Source: Plasmodium brasilianum
Taxonomy: Eukaryota > Apicomplexa > Aconoidasida > Haemosporida > Plasmodiidae
Length of the DNA: 64,000 nucleotides
Assembly (NCBI RefSeq): GCF_023973825.1
Contig: NC_090125.1
Location: forward strand, 1,696,928 to 1,760,927
Reading direction: 5' to 3'
Shown here: positions 49,044 to 62,355 of the stretch, one piece after another
How the letters are laid out: each line of letters begins with the position of its first letter
How positions within the stretch are numbered: position 1 is the first letter of the stretch
Position numbers and translations under genes: made by a program
The notes under the pieces: generated by a model
What the model saw: the letters and a program-made list of their open reading frames with translations, nothing else
Told to the model about the DNA's origin: nothing
The model's database searches: none

Positions 49044-49320
49044 ACTCGTATGTTTGTATATTCATATATTCGTTTATTCGTTTATTTGTATATTCATATA
49101 TTCATATATTCGTTTATTCGTTTATTTGTATATTCGTATATTCGTTCATTCGTATATTCGGATATTTGTTTATTCGTATATTCGTTTATTCGTATATTCG
49201 CTTATTCGTATATTCGGATATTTGTTTATTCGTATATTCGTATATTCGCTTATTCGTATATTCGCTTATTCGTTTATTCGTTTATTCGTTTATTCGTATA
49301 TTCGCTTATTCATTTATTGT
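49044..49320. repeat. TTCGTATA/TTCGTTTA minisatellite, intergenic
   Basis: About 30 copies of an 8-9 bp unit (TATTCGTAT, TATTCGTTT and the variant TATTCGGATA) form a 280-bp array. The regular CpG every nine bases stands out against flanking sequence almost free of CpG. The unit is close to 9 bp, so all three plus frames are open. Confidence 0.85.
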
Positions 49321-50654
49321 GTTTTATTTTACATTTTTTACAGCATTTTGTTTTTTTCATTTATTTTACGTTAGTTTAGTTTTTTGCTTGTTCATGCATT
49401 CCCTTTTGAGCGTCACTTTACAACGCACACATTTGAAAAAGTTGAAAAAGAGAAGAGTAAATTTTTGATAATTATTTTTGTATTCTTTAAGTTCTGTTTA
49501 CTTTGAAAAATAGGAGTAATTTTTTTTATTTCTTAATTTTAAAAATATAATTTTTGATAATAAATAGAAGCTTTTTTCATTTTATTTTTCTGTTATTTTG
49601 TTTTCTTATATTTTCATTTAATAAAACTTTTATGTTATACTTGTCTTCACAGGGGAAAAATAATGCGCACGTAAAAAAATGCAGGAAAATGTAAAGATGA
49701 GAATTAACAAGTTGAAATAAAGAAAAAAAATTATAAAAAAAAAAAAAAAAAAAAAAGACAAATCATAAACCATTTTATACTTGCAACAGTGTCAATAGTG
49801 AAGAGGCTTTTTATTCCAAAAAGTGCTCATTATAATATAAAATTATCAATAAATTATTATAGTTAATAAATACTTGTGTTTTAATATTATATATAGGGAT
49901 AAAAAATTGTTTAACTTTATGCGCATTTTCATTTACTAAAAAAAGTATTTTATTTTATAATATCAGGTAAAAATCATTTGGATCATTGAAGGTGCTATTT
50001 ATGTGTGCTTATAGAAGAGATGTAAAAAAATAATTAATCACAAAAAATATGGAGATAATTAAAAATGAGTCTCTTCATACAAAAAAATAAAAATAAATTG
50101 AGATAAAAATAGAAACAGAAGTAAAAAATAAACACGTGCACACATTTATATGTATATATATAAGCATATCTAATATGCTTATCATCCATGTGCATGTCTG
50201 TATGCACATACCTACAATAGATATATGAAATAAGAATAAAATAAAAAAAAAATTTATTTATTATGCATTAAGATTTTAAAGTAATTTTGAATTTATAAAC
50301 AATTTATTCCTAAATTCACCGCTTAAATTTTTACAACTGTAAAAAGAAATTTTTTTTTGTTGACTCCATATGATATTATATATAGATGTTCAAAAATATA
50401 TGCCTGTCACAATACGGACTGTTTAATTTATCGAAATGTAAAATATACCCTGTGAAATAGTTTTCTTTCCTTGTTAAAACTTCTTTTCATATAACATATT
50501 GTTTTTAAAAAAATTATATATATATATATATATCATGTGCAATTTTTTATGGTCTCATATAAAGGAAAGTACAGTCGTCAGTTTACCATTGTTTTAATTT
50601 ACAATTCGTATAATTTCATTTTTTTTTCTTTGCTTAAATAAACCTTATGGCGTA

Positions 50655-53600
50655 TCATATTTTAACATACTTATACTGAAATTTCTTTAACTTCAACTTT
50701 TTGCTGTTACATTCCTTTGCGTTATGCTCATTAATAGAATGTAAAGACTGATTTTCCGTATATTTAACACATTGTTCTAGTAATTTTATAATATCACGGT
50801 TTTGTTTATAAAAGGCATTACTTCGAATTTCAATTGAGCATTTCAATTTATCCCTATAGTTTTGTTTTATCCATTCTATTTTATAATCATATTTCTGACA
50901 AAATTTGCATAAAACCAATTCATTGTTTTTGTAAACTTTTGAATGAATATTTCCACATATATGGTGATAGCTATTAAAGCATTTGTCGCACATGGTCAGG
51001 TTACCGCAGCTCTTGCATTTTCTACAAACCTACAAATGTCCCAAAATGGAAAGAAGCATGTGTATGTGTGTGCAATGAATTTTATTTTTTTATTTTTTAT
51101 TTTTTCTAGCTAATAATATGCAACATCATTTTACGCCATTTTTTTTTTTTTTTTTATCTAGCTAATAATTTCTAACATAATTTTACGTCATTTTTTTTTT
51201 TTTTTTTATATAGCTAGCAATATGTAACACTTTTTTATGCCATTTTTTTTTTTTTTTGGGGCTAATTATGGACACACTTAGAATTAAGTACAAGGAACGA
51301 AGAATTTTCATTCCTCTTCTTTTCTTTTCTCATTTCATTATATCCTTACCTCATCATCGGCAAATCCTTTGTCAATCAAATTCCACATTTCGTGTTCCGC
51401 ACCAACGATGTTATGAAGAATGTAGCTATACTGTATATAGGAACACAAAAAAAAAAAAAAAAAAAAAAAAAACGAAACAAATGTAAAAATGGTGAAATGT
51501 CGGAAAAAATCAAGAAAAATGTCAATAAACAACAAAAGATCAAATATGCGCAAAAAACACAACACAATACATATCATTTTCGTATAGCCATTTATTAAGC
51601 ACAAACCTGTTGTATCCTTCTCAGTTGACCTATTTTAATAAGAGAAGGTAAAAACAAATTAAATGCATTTATGATATTCCTTTCTCCATCAGAAAAGGAA
51701 GATACCAGAATTTTCCAAAATTCACTTAAAGCATTAAAAGGTTTTGATTTAAGGGAAAAATACTGATTTCTCTGAAAATTCATATCATAAAATATCCATG
51801 TTGAAAAACTTTCCATTAACCTTAAATTAATTGCATTCATTTTATTGTATTGATACAACAATTTTGTTTGTGCATTCTCTATATTTACATTCCAGTCTTG
51901 CATTTTTCTATGTAAGTTATTAAAATTTTCTATAGGATTAAATATATCATTATCTCTTATTTCCATATCACTAACGTCGTTATCACTTTCTTCTTTCTTC
52001 TTCAAGTTGTAGTTCATGCAATTTGATGAATTGCACAAGCATTCGAAGTTGTTAAAAACGAAATTATAGCTGTAGGGGAGAATAAACAATTACACATACA
52101 CAAATGTAAATGAGACAAATACGTGTGGAAAATGGGTAGCAAATATAAAAACTTCCTATAAGCATAACCACGTAAGCATTATACAGTGATATATATTAAC
52201 ATGGTAACAAACTCGTATAATAGCGATGTACAAGAGTGTCCGTGTACATACGTACTTACGTGTAAACATAATCATGCACGTATATACACATATGCAAACG
52301 TCTTGGGTTGCATAAATTAATGCTCACACGCACATGTTACCTGTAGTTGTATGTTATTTCTTCCCCTGCTGGGATGTCCTGAAGGGCAAATATTCCAATT
52401 CTGTAAAAGCCCCTAACTATCCACTTCTGTGAAACACTATTAGGTGAACAAGAATGATTAACAAATCTAGAAATGCTTCCCTTTTTTCTGCTATCAATAT
52501 GCACATCTCTGTTTATTTGAATGGAATACCAATTATACATCTCTGTCTTTTTACTTTCTTCTTGATATGTTTCTATTCTTTTTTCAAAATCTTTTTTTCC
52601 TAAAACCTCTCCTACATATTCACATATGAGCTCTCCATTTTTTATGTCCCTTTTGCAAAACACACCATATCCCGTTTTCTCTGTTTTTTTAATCTGAAAA
52701 ATTTGACGTAAAATTAAATATGTATACGATTTTTCATTTCACTTGAATATGCACACATATGTACGCGGCCACTAAAAATTAAGTAAAACAACTACACTAC
52801 GTTTCGCACAGGGGGTGTTAATATTATATTATTTCTTTCTTTTTATATATTTTTTTTCTTTTTTTTTTTTTTTCTTTTTATTTCCTCTTTTTTCTATGCA
52901 TTTACTTCCAAATCCTTTATGGCGGAATGCTTGAACGGACGGTTGAAGCATTTTTTGTCCTGAATTTGTATAGGCAAATTGCACCTATTTTTAGAGCACT
53001 GAATTTTACTCAATGAGTTGTAGCACGTGAAAGGGTCACATTCCCCCTGACATAAACACCTGTAATCATCTGTTTTGCATGATAGCAAGTTTTTATTTTG
53101 ATCATTTAAGTACATGTTCTTCGAAATATATTCAAAATTCAAGTATGGACTATATTTTTTTAAAGTACTGACATCAAATCTATAACCATTTTTTGTACTT
53201 AAAAAGAAATCATTCATATCTAATTTTCCATTTTTAAAACGTTTTCCTCTTCCTTTTGAAATATTTTTTTCTTCTGGGATTTTATTTTCTTGAACAAAAT
53301 TTAATTTTTCTTTTGCTGGGTTTACTACAATCTTAGCATCTAAGGAATTCACATTTTCTTCAGTATCGTTAAGCATATCATTACTCTTTTGATTCTTTCT
53401 CATATAGTTATAATAACCACAGTTCGTGGTCTTATTAGTCGTGTTAACAAGTGCCCCTTCTTCTTTCATAGAAACATCTTCATCTTTACATTTTGCACCT
53501 TGTTTTTTTTTCCTGCCTGCTATCATTACATTTAAACAATTAACTAAATCTTGATTGGCATTTACCTTTAATTCGTACCTTTTATTACTGCTGCTGTTGC

Positions 53601-56600
53601 TGTTGTAGTTGCCGCTAGCATTATATGTACCACTAATATTACTATAAATATTCCTATTCCTACTTGCGCTAATATGTGCGAACGGAGTTGGTTGTTTCCC
53701 CATCAGTTCATCCTTTATACATTTTATATCACTATTATTTGCGGCTCCACTTTTTTTAATATTTTGTTTTTCTACATTTATACTAACAGAATTTTTTAAT
53801 TCATTATACATTATACTTAGCACAGCGTTAGATGCCCATTTTATTTTATCCTTAACATTTTTCTTAATCCCTTCTTTTTCTCTTTTGTTTACATAATTCT
53901 GTATGTTATTATATAGGGTATTTTTTTTGGACTCCTCCTCTGATACGATATCGATTGTATCAGGTACATTATTGACATATGGAATGTTGTTAATATTTTT
54001 TTTTATCATACTTTTCCTCATAGCATTGTTCATGTGTTTATTTTCCACTAAAATTAAGCCAAAATTATTACCGCTCTCATTCTTGTCTCTAATATAACTG
54101 CTTTCGATTTTTCCTCCAACATGACTTACTTTAGTTTTTTCTCTTCCAAAAACCCTATTCTCATTTTGAAACCCAACATAACTGCCTTCATTTTTGGGCC
54201 CAGCATAAGTGCCCTCATTCTCACTGTTATTTTCACCTCTTTTCTTAAACAAAAATATTACAAAATTGATAAAGTCCTCCCTCAAGGTGTACAAAATGTT
54301 TATGTGTTCTTCACACTCTTCGCTTAACTGATTAGCCTTAATTTCATTTAGTGATAATAAATATCTTTCCATATCTACAATTTTCTTTATTTTAATTATT
54401 ACAAAATAATTGTATTCCATTTCATTTCTAAAATGTTCTCTCAAGTATAAGTCACCAAATACATTTTGACATAAAGATGTATTCTTATTAACCTTTTCAA
54501 TTTTACAATTATTCGGATTCTTAACAAGACGTTTATTATTCAAAGGGTTCATATTCCTATCACTAATACCACTCATATTACTATTGTTGTTACTACTTGT
54601 ACCTGTGTTGTTGTTTAACGGTTCCACATTTTCCCTTGCGTTATTACTACTAGTAATGTAGTTATTAGTGTAACTGTTACTACTACCATAGCTGTTGTTG
54701 TTGCTATAGCTGTTACTATAGCTGTTACTGTAGTTGTTACTGTAGTTGTTACTGTTAATATTGCCGTAACTATTACTGTGCACATAATTTTTACGCAGCT
54801 GTTTTTCCCTGTCAACCGTGCATCTCTCTAATGATGATCTTTCTAATTTCCCTCCTAAGGAAGACACTCCTCTATCATTTGTTCCATCTGCGTTGCTAAT
54901 TTTAATTAAATAATTCGTTTTCTGTGTTAATGTTAGGTCAGGTTTATTTTTTGTAAAGTCACTTAAAATATTTATATCTAAGTTGTAATTTTTTAAAATA
55001 TCAATATCGTTAATATTTGAAACTTTTCTTTTTTTTTTTCGAGCTAAACTATCATCATCACCTTTTTTCTGTTCGTCCTTTTCTTCATCATCAATAGGTA
55101 ATATTATATTCAAATTTTCCTTTTCATTTATATCCTCCTTAACAACTGTACACGTACTCATACTATCATTTGGAGTTTTTGTAATGCTCGGCAAGTTGCT
55201 TATGCTTATTTTTTGCCCTTTATTTTCTTCATCCATATTTGTAAACAGTGGTTCACTTAAATTCTTATACCCTGAGATATGATTACCAGTAATCGTTCCT
55301 CCCGGATAGCACATATGTTTACCACTGCTGTTGTAACCATAACAAGGGCTACCACAAATACCGGGGTTAATACCCATAATATAGGGGTTAACACCCATAA
55401 TACCAGAACTATTACCCATGCCATTACCGTTACTGATATTTTCTAGTGGAACACTGTTATAATCGTCGTCCTTCCTGAACAACTTCTCACCCACACGCGG
55501 TTCCCTCTTCTGTACGGTTGGAGGGGCGTACAATTTGTCCTCCTCCCCATCTTCGGTTAAGTCAAACATAATTTTTTCATCTGAGTTATTATTAATACTA
55601 GAACTACACCCGTTCTCATAATTGGCATTCTTTCTATCCATTAACTGCTGACAGTCAATACTAGAAGCTTTTTTTCTGTAGTTAGACATTCTTAATTTTC
55701 CTATCACTTGCTCACTACTGTTTAATTCTTCATCATTGTATGTTCCATTTAAAGTCATGCTCTTTTTAATATTACCCTTTAATATATAATTATTCTCGGA
55801 ACGAATACTAATATTGCTAGATGCACATGAAACAAAATTATCAGATTCTGTTCGGGGTGGTGGTGGTACTACTGGATGCCTTATATTTACAACAAGATCG
55901 TTATTACCATTAAATATGTCTTCGTTTTTGTTGTAACTTTTGTTATAGCTCACATTTGCAGAAGCACTAACAACCAAATTATTATCATCCCTATTAATTC
56001 CGCTGTTAATACCGCTGCTGGTTTCTCCGTTATTGGTGCACGGTAAATCTTCATACGGTTCATTCTTCTTAACTATGGCAGAATCATTTATGCATTTTCT
56101 CCTCATATTATTTAAGGATTTAATGTGCCTTTTCTTATAATATTCTACATGCTTTGAACAGAACATAATTTTTTGTCTATATGATATTATATAATTATTA
56201 GTCATACACTGAAGATGAACGGATTTGAGGCACTTGATGCATCTGAATAAACAGTTGTTTAATCTATTTTTTATCTTTTCTAAATTTATTATATAAAATT
56301 CCTTACACACGTAGCACACATGCAAAGGGCATATATATTTATTAAGTCTTAAACTTCCGTTGTTAGTACAATTTTTACCATCATTATTATTAGAATTCTC
56401 ATTATTATTGCAAATTTCGCTCTTGTGGTTAGTTATTGCATTTACAGGAGAAGATCTCGCCATATTATTGTTATTGTTATTGTTATTATTACTATTATTA
56501 CTGCTGTTTTTGTTTGCCATCATGGCATTTTCTACCGATTTTGTACTCATTTCATTTTTCATCGTAATGTTCACATCAGACTTGTCATAGAGCAGATGAT

Positions 56601-59600
56601 TTTTATTTATTTTTTTATCTAAAGTTAAATGTTTCTTTTTTCCAATTCTTTTTTTCTTTCTATAATGACGTCTTTTTTTTTTAATTTTTATACCGTTTAT
56701 CGCTTCTTTTTCTTCCTCTACCTTCAATTTATTAATAACTATATTTGCGTTCTTTTTTTTTTTATCTTCTTTATTATTATCTTTACAACATGGTACATGT
56801 GCATATTGTTTTAAGCATTCTGTTTTTAATGAATTCAAATGATCAATACAATTTAAATGAAAAAATACATTACATAGTGGATAGTAGCATGGTAATAGTT
56901 TATCATTTGTTGTAATTTCTTTACATAAGGTACAAAAATTAATATTAAATAAACAAAAAAAACAAATATACTTATCCTCTCTTTTAATATAACTCACACA
57001 TTTCTTATGATAAGTCCTACCACATGAAATATTACAAGTATATATATATTCTTTCGCTTCATCAGATTTTAATATATTACTTAAATTAAATACATTTTGT
57101 TCGCAAAATTCACAAAAATAAAAATGTCTTTCATCTTCATGTCCATTTATAGTATAATTTTCATAGCACTTAATAACATCCTCATAGTAGCAATTCATTA
57201 TTTTTTCCTGCTCTTCATCATCATATAACTTAACAAATTCACTGTACTGGTTTTGTCTGCATTTTAATAAGTGCGTCGTGGGTTTATCCTTCACACTACG
57301 CTTCTCGTCCTCTACTTTGTGCACACAATCGTTAAAATATGTGGTAAAATTAGAGGTAGCATTATCAGCATAATTCGAACCATTGTGAATACCACCATCA
57401 TTAGCAGCGTTAGACGCACCATTCGATGCAGAGTTAGAAAAACCATTTGTGCAAATATAATCGTTTGCATTACTTACAATGCCATGTTTCACTTTATTGT
57501 AGGTGCTACCACTCCTGTGACTGCTCTTTGCATTATCCACATTTACACACTCGTACGTGTTAAGAGGATTTCTCCTGCTGACATCACCAACTGAACCTAG
57601 ACCATCCCCTTGATCTAAGTCATTTATCAACGATATAAAATTCTTGTAAGCCAGTCCTTTTTTGTCTAAATTTATATCCACATTTTCATTGTAATGCTTA
57701 TTCTTACATGTGAAGGGAATACGAAATTGGTTTTTATTGTCTTTATTTATTTTACGAAGATAATTCTTTTGAAATAAATTTACAATGTTATTTATGTACT
57801 TACTGTTTTTATTCATTGGAGATGTTTTGTGATTATTACTGTGACTATTGGTGTGGCTATTGGTGTGGCTATTGGTGTGGCTATTGGTGTGGCTATTGGT
57901 GTGGCTATTTGTGTGGCTATTGGTGTGGCTATTGGTGTGACTATTGGTATAACTATTGGTGCGATTATTGATGTGGCTATTGGTGTGGCTATTGGTGCGG
58001 TTATTGATGTGGCTATTACTATAACTATTACTAACGTTCTTGTTACTACTGTTACTGCCATTGTTGTTACTATTATTGATGTTGCATACAATACGATTGT
58101 TTATGTTATTGTTATCATTTCTGCTAGTATTACTATTCTTTACTTGATTTTTACACGTAAGTTTTGAAATAATATTGTTTTTATTAACCATCTCAAGACC
58201 ATCGACGTTTCTTGATCCGACGTTATTCATATATCCTAATAACTTGTGGGGTCTTATATTATACTTTTTAAAATTCTCCTTTGATATATTCTTATCTGCG
58301 TTCATTTCGTTGTAATACTTTAAAATGTCGTTTGCATCATTCGTTAAAACTATATTATTTTCCTTACAGTATGTTACGATATCTGTTGAAAGCACATTCT
58401 CGCTATTGATTCCAATACCATCAACGTTTTTCGTGTTGCCGTTCTTTCCGCAAATATCACCACTGTTAATACCACTGTTAATACCGCTGTTCGTACCACC
58501 GTTAGCACCACTGTTCGTACCATCGTTAGCACCACTGTTAGTACCATTGTTAGTACCACTGTTAGTACCACTGTTAGTACCACTGTTAGTACCACCGTTA
58601 GTACCACCGTTAGTACCACTGCTGGCTGCATTACTTCTAAACAAATAATTTTCCGTTACTCCCTTTGACTGTCTAATTAAATAATGCTTTTCACTTTTGT
58701 CAATTTTTGTATTTAAGCTATTTTCACCCCCTTTGTAATTTTTAAATTTATAGTTACTATTTCTTGGCATTTTTGTGTTATTTTGTTTGTTGAGGCTGTT
58801 TTGTTTGTATTTCTTTTTTTTTTTTTTTTGTTCAAGATTTTTCTTTTTTTCCTCTATATATGATAATACGACGGGGCTTAAATTATTTCTTCCTACGCTG
58901 TTTGATAGTACGATAAGTTTATCGTTTAAGTTGTAGTTGTTTCTATTAAATTTTAATTCTTGTGTTTTTAAATCCTCATCCGCAAGGTTAGCATTACACG
59001 GGACTTTCTGCACGGCGTTCACATCAACAGCGTTATTATTATTATTTTCATTATTATTATTTTCATTATTATTATTAATATCATTATTATTAATATCATT
59101 ATTATTACTATTATTATTATTATTATTATCATTATTATTATTTGCATTATTATTATTTGCATTATTATTATTTGCATTATTATTATTTGCATTATTATTA
59201 TTAATATCATTATTATTACTATTATTATTATTAATATCATTATTATTAATAACATTATTATTAATAACATTATTATTATCAATATTATTATTTTTAATAT
59301 CATTATTTTTAACATCATTATTATTAATATCATTATTATTATTACTATTTCTCGGGGCTCTGCTACTTACTCCCTTGCCACTTACACCCTTTCCGCTTAC
59401 CTCCCTGCCGCGTATCTCTTTTCCGTTTGATACCTGATTTTTAAAAACTCCTCTTTTATTTAGTAGTTTATTGCTTAAACCCCTATAACCCCCAGAGTCG
59501 TTGTTTAAAACTTTGCTGTAATTTAGAGATTTATTATGTGTAACTTTAAACATGTTATTATTGTAATAATCACCATAATTGTATGCATCCTCATACACAT

Positions 59601-61203
59601 TAATTGTGTTGGTTGTTTCTTTAAAAGCATTGACCTTGTGTTCATTTTTATAATTTTTTTTGTTTATATTATTAATATTTTTAATATAACTTTTACATAT
59701 ATCAGCTATATTTGAATAGACTTGTTGTTTTTCTTCTTTTTTTTTATTATTACATTTTATAAAACTATTTTTATAAAAATACATGTCTGCTTTCTTATAC
59801 TCTTGTTTCATAATATTATATGTGCGTTTATCATTAATATGAATTAAATTTTCATTTTGTTTTTTTTTCTCACGTTGTTCAATACTTATATCTGTGTGAA
59901 CACTAATCTGTTCTTCGTCCTCCTCATCGTCTTCTATATCCTCATCCTCTTCTATCTCTTCATAATCTACACCATAAGAATGATCATACGCTTCTCCATA
60001 AGCATCATCATAATATGCATCATCGCATGTACCTCCATACATTAATTCACATGTATCACCACCATATGCATCATCACATGCACCTCCATATACATCATCA
60101 AACACATCATCACCTGCTTCTTCAAATCCTTGTGCATCCTTATCGGCGTGTTCCTTTCCTCGACCTTTTTCTTTTTTTATTTTATAAAGTACCTCAGCTA
60201 AGTTAATTATTTCCATTTCTTCAAGTGTGCCTCTCCTTTTCTTTTTGTTTTCACTTTTTGTCATTCTCTTGTTTGCAATCACTTTGTTTCTACTACTGCT
60301 GTTCCTGTTGCTATTAGTTCTGTTCCCTTTATTCCTGTTCCTGTTGTTACTACTGTTTCCGATACTATTGTTCCTATTGTTGTTACAATTACTACAGTTA
60401 TTACTACAGTTATTACTACAGTTATTACTACAGTTATTACTACAGTTATTACTACAATTATTACTACAGTTATTACTACAGTTATTACTACAATTATTAC
60501 TACAATTATTACTACAGTTATTACTACAATTATTACTACAGTTATTACTACAATTATTATTGCTGTTATTGTTACTGATGAACGCGTTAAAAAAATTATT
60601 TTTCATTAAGTCATCAAAATTTATAGATTCTATGTGCTCAATGTTCTTCTGCCTGGATAGAAGCAGTTCAATGTTTTTCTGCTCCTCGTTTATTACATCG
60701 TGTCTGTACAAGGTTTTTCTATTACTATTTTCGTAACACGCTTGCGACTTATTATTATTTATATGTTTTGGTTCCCTAATACCCTCATCGTCATGATGAT
60801 TGTAGGCATGGCGATTAACGGAGTGATGATCCTCATCGTCTTCATTATATAGATATAAGTTACAACTACTCGCCCTTTTTTGTTTCTGCTTTTGCCTTTG
60901 TTTTTTCTGTTGTTGCTGCTGTTGTTGTCCTTGCTGATTTTGACTATTTCTCATAAATTTATTTTCATCTATATGTGAAATATTTTCTAAATTATAATCT
61001 TTGTTTTCATAAGAATCCTTTAACTTATTGAACTTTATAGTTTTATTTTTTACGTTACTGCTATCATTATAATGAATTAACATATTTACTTGTCTACTTT
61101 TTGTTTTATTGTTACTATTATTATTACCATTGTTATTACTATTTAAATTTAATCTTTCGCTTTCTTCGTTGCCTATGTAATTCTTTAATTTTTTATTTTC
61201 CAT
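50655..61203 (-). CDS. SETvs: SETvs/SET2-type histone-lysine methyltransferase (5 exons)
   Basis: Exons in transcript order are 61203-52906, 52693-52341, 52069-51607, 51430-51350 and 51029-50655, giving 3189 residues with all phases closing. The N-terminal 1350 residues are Asn-rich and disordered. Residues about 1358-1685 hold PHD/Cys-His zinc fingers (CEFCEQNVF, ICFFCLFNINFCTLCKE, CPLHVCYVCKEF, CIKCLKSVHLQC). An AWS domain (CLCQGECDPFTCYN to KKCFNRPF, about 2715-2766) precedes the SET domain (2767-2893) with GYGVFCKRDIKNGELICEYV, the catalytic RFVNHSCSPN (about 2842-2851) and GEEITYNY. A post-SET cluster is FECLCNSSNC. A C-terminal PHD finger (VCRKCKSCGNLTMCDKCFNS, about 3066-3112) ends the protein. 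AWS-SET-postSET defines the SET2/NSD class (H3K36 methylation). In P. falciparum this gene is linked to var silencing. A possible GTATGT donor close to the stop could add a short last exon. Upstream frame is closed by TAA, supporting ATG 61203. Confidence 0.93.
57829..58020 (-). repeat. HTNS coding repeat in SETvs gene
   Basis: A 12-bp unit (fwd GGTGTGGCTATT) is repeated about 15 times, encoding tandem His-Thr-Asn-Ser with variants such as INNR, at about residues 1060-1125. Copies nearest the centre are identical. Confidence 0.9.
58445..58625 (-). repeat. GTNS coding repeat in SETvs gene
   Basis: A 12-bp unit (fwd GTTAGTACCACT) encodes Gly-Thr-Asn-Ser/Gly with variants GANG and GINS, about 15 copies, residues about 860-920. 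Confidence 0.9.
59030..59345 (-). repeat. Asn-rich (NNND/NNNA) coding repeat in SETvs gene
   Basis: ATTATTATTA-type triplet runs interrupted by ATC, GCA and AAC triplets encode poly-Asn with Asp, Ala, Ile and Glu interruptions, residues about 620-725. The opposite strand gives Leu/Ile or Met/Ile phantom ORFs. Confidence 0.88.
60369..60560 (-). repeat. NNCS coding repeat in SETvs gene
   Basis: A 12-bp unit (fwd ACAGTTATTACT) occurs about 15 times, encoding tandem Asn-Asn-Cys-Ser at residues about 215-277. A Cys every four residues is unusual in an Asn-rich Plasmodium tract. Confidence 0.92.
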
Positions 61204-61574
61204 ATTATTATTTTATTATTTTTTTCTTATTATTATTCTACTTATTCTACCTCTTATTATTATTCCTTTCCTTATTCTTTTCTTTTTTTTTGCTGATTTT
61301 CCTTTTTTACCAAATGTTTTTATATTTTATTCGCACAAGAGACTTATGTCAATAATGATTTTAGGAAAATTTTTCTAAACTTGATTTTTTTTTTTTTTTT
61401 TTTTGCCAGTAGCGCAAAATTATTAAGTGCATAATAATGCAATAAATATATGTATATGTCAGGAAGTACATAAATGAACAAATTAACATATATACATGCA
61501 TATATATATACACAAATATATACATATATATTTATCATACTTTTTGCGCTTCATAGGAATACAATTTAAAGCCC
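61204..61574. other. SETvs 5' leader and 3' end of the next gene
   Basis: AT-rich sequence with ATT triplet runs next to the SETvs ATG, a T tract at about 61386-61404 and a (TA)-type stretch around 61500-61530. No gene was seen. If the right-edge gene model is correct, this 371-bp spacer carries both its 3' UTR and the SETvs 5' UTR. Confidence 0.5.
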
Positions 61575-62305
61575 TTACCATATTTCTCTTTTTCGATATA
61601 TAATATTTTGGTTACGTATACCAGTTTTTTCATTTATTTGATTATATATTTCTTTTACGGCTTCTGTTTTTTCAAAGCCACAATAGAACATATCTATTCT
61701 ACTACTTCTTAACATTTCTCTTTCACTCGATCGAGAAAATTTTCTTGGTATAAAAACAACTACATATGTATGCAGGTATGTATTTAATGGTTATATATAT
61801 ATGTGGTTATATAATACGGTTGTATGTATATTAATATTTATATATGTATATGTGTATATATATGTATATTAATATTTATATATGTATATGTTTATATATA
61901 TGTATATTAATATTTATATATGTATATGTGTATATATATGTATATTAATATTTATATATGTATATGTGTATATATATGTATATGGTTATATATATATATG
62001 TATGTACTTTATATATATGCATTCTTTTAAGTATAATCCTTTAGAACCTTTTTTTCTGAACTCATATGCATCATATATCAGCATTTACGTGCATAACGCA
62101 TATGTTTACTGTTAATACATACATAATTATACACATATTATATATTTATATATAAATAAGAATATAATATTTTATTCCATCATTATATATATTACATTAT
62201 TATATATCATATATATTACAACTCTTATATTATATATATAACATTATTATTATATATAGTATATAATGCCACTATTATTTTATATATATATAACATTATA
62301 TATAT

Positions 62306-62355
<50 letters not shown>

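Larger units (their letters stand above)
47657..50654. other. Intergenic, TOG gene 5' side to SETvs 3' side
   Basis: 3 kb without a supportable gene. The first 60 bases after the gap region contain a short plus-strand ORF (MEKPRDVQDVRKS) of higher complexity, either 5' leader of the TOG gene on the other strand or an unrecognised exon. Two arrays are listed separately. The remainder is A/T runs, (TA)n at about 48330-48350 and 50516-50533, and SETvs 3' UTR. Confidence 0.5.

Noticed and set aside
49044..49374. Tyr/Ile/Phe repeat ORFs
   Set aside because: They are intergenic 9-bp minisatellite reads open in all plus frames; there is no start context or conserved domain.
57829..60560. Tandem arrays considered as CRISPR
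   Set aside because: They are contiguous coding repeats without spacers, in a eukaryotic gene.
60227..60736. Long Leu-rich ORF on the plus strand opposite the SETvs gene
   Set aside because: It is a shadow of the NNCS/Asn-coding 12-bp repeat. The same applies to Leu/Ile/Val-rich ORFs at 58937-59437, 57829-58167 and 58325-58648.
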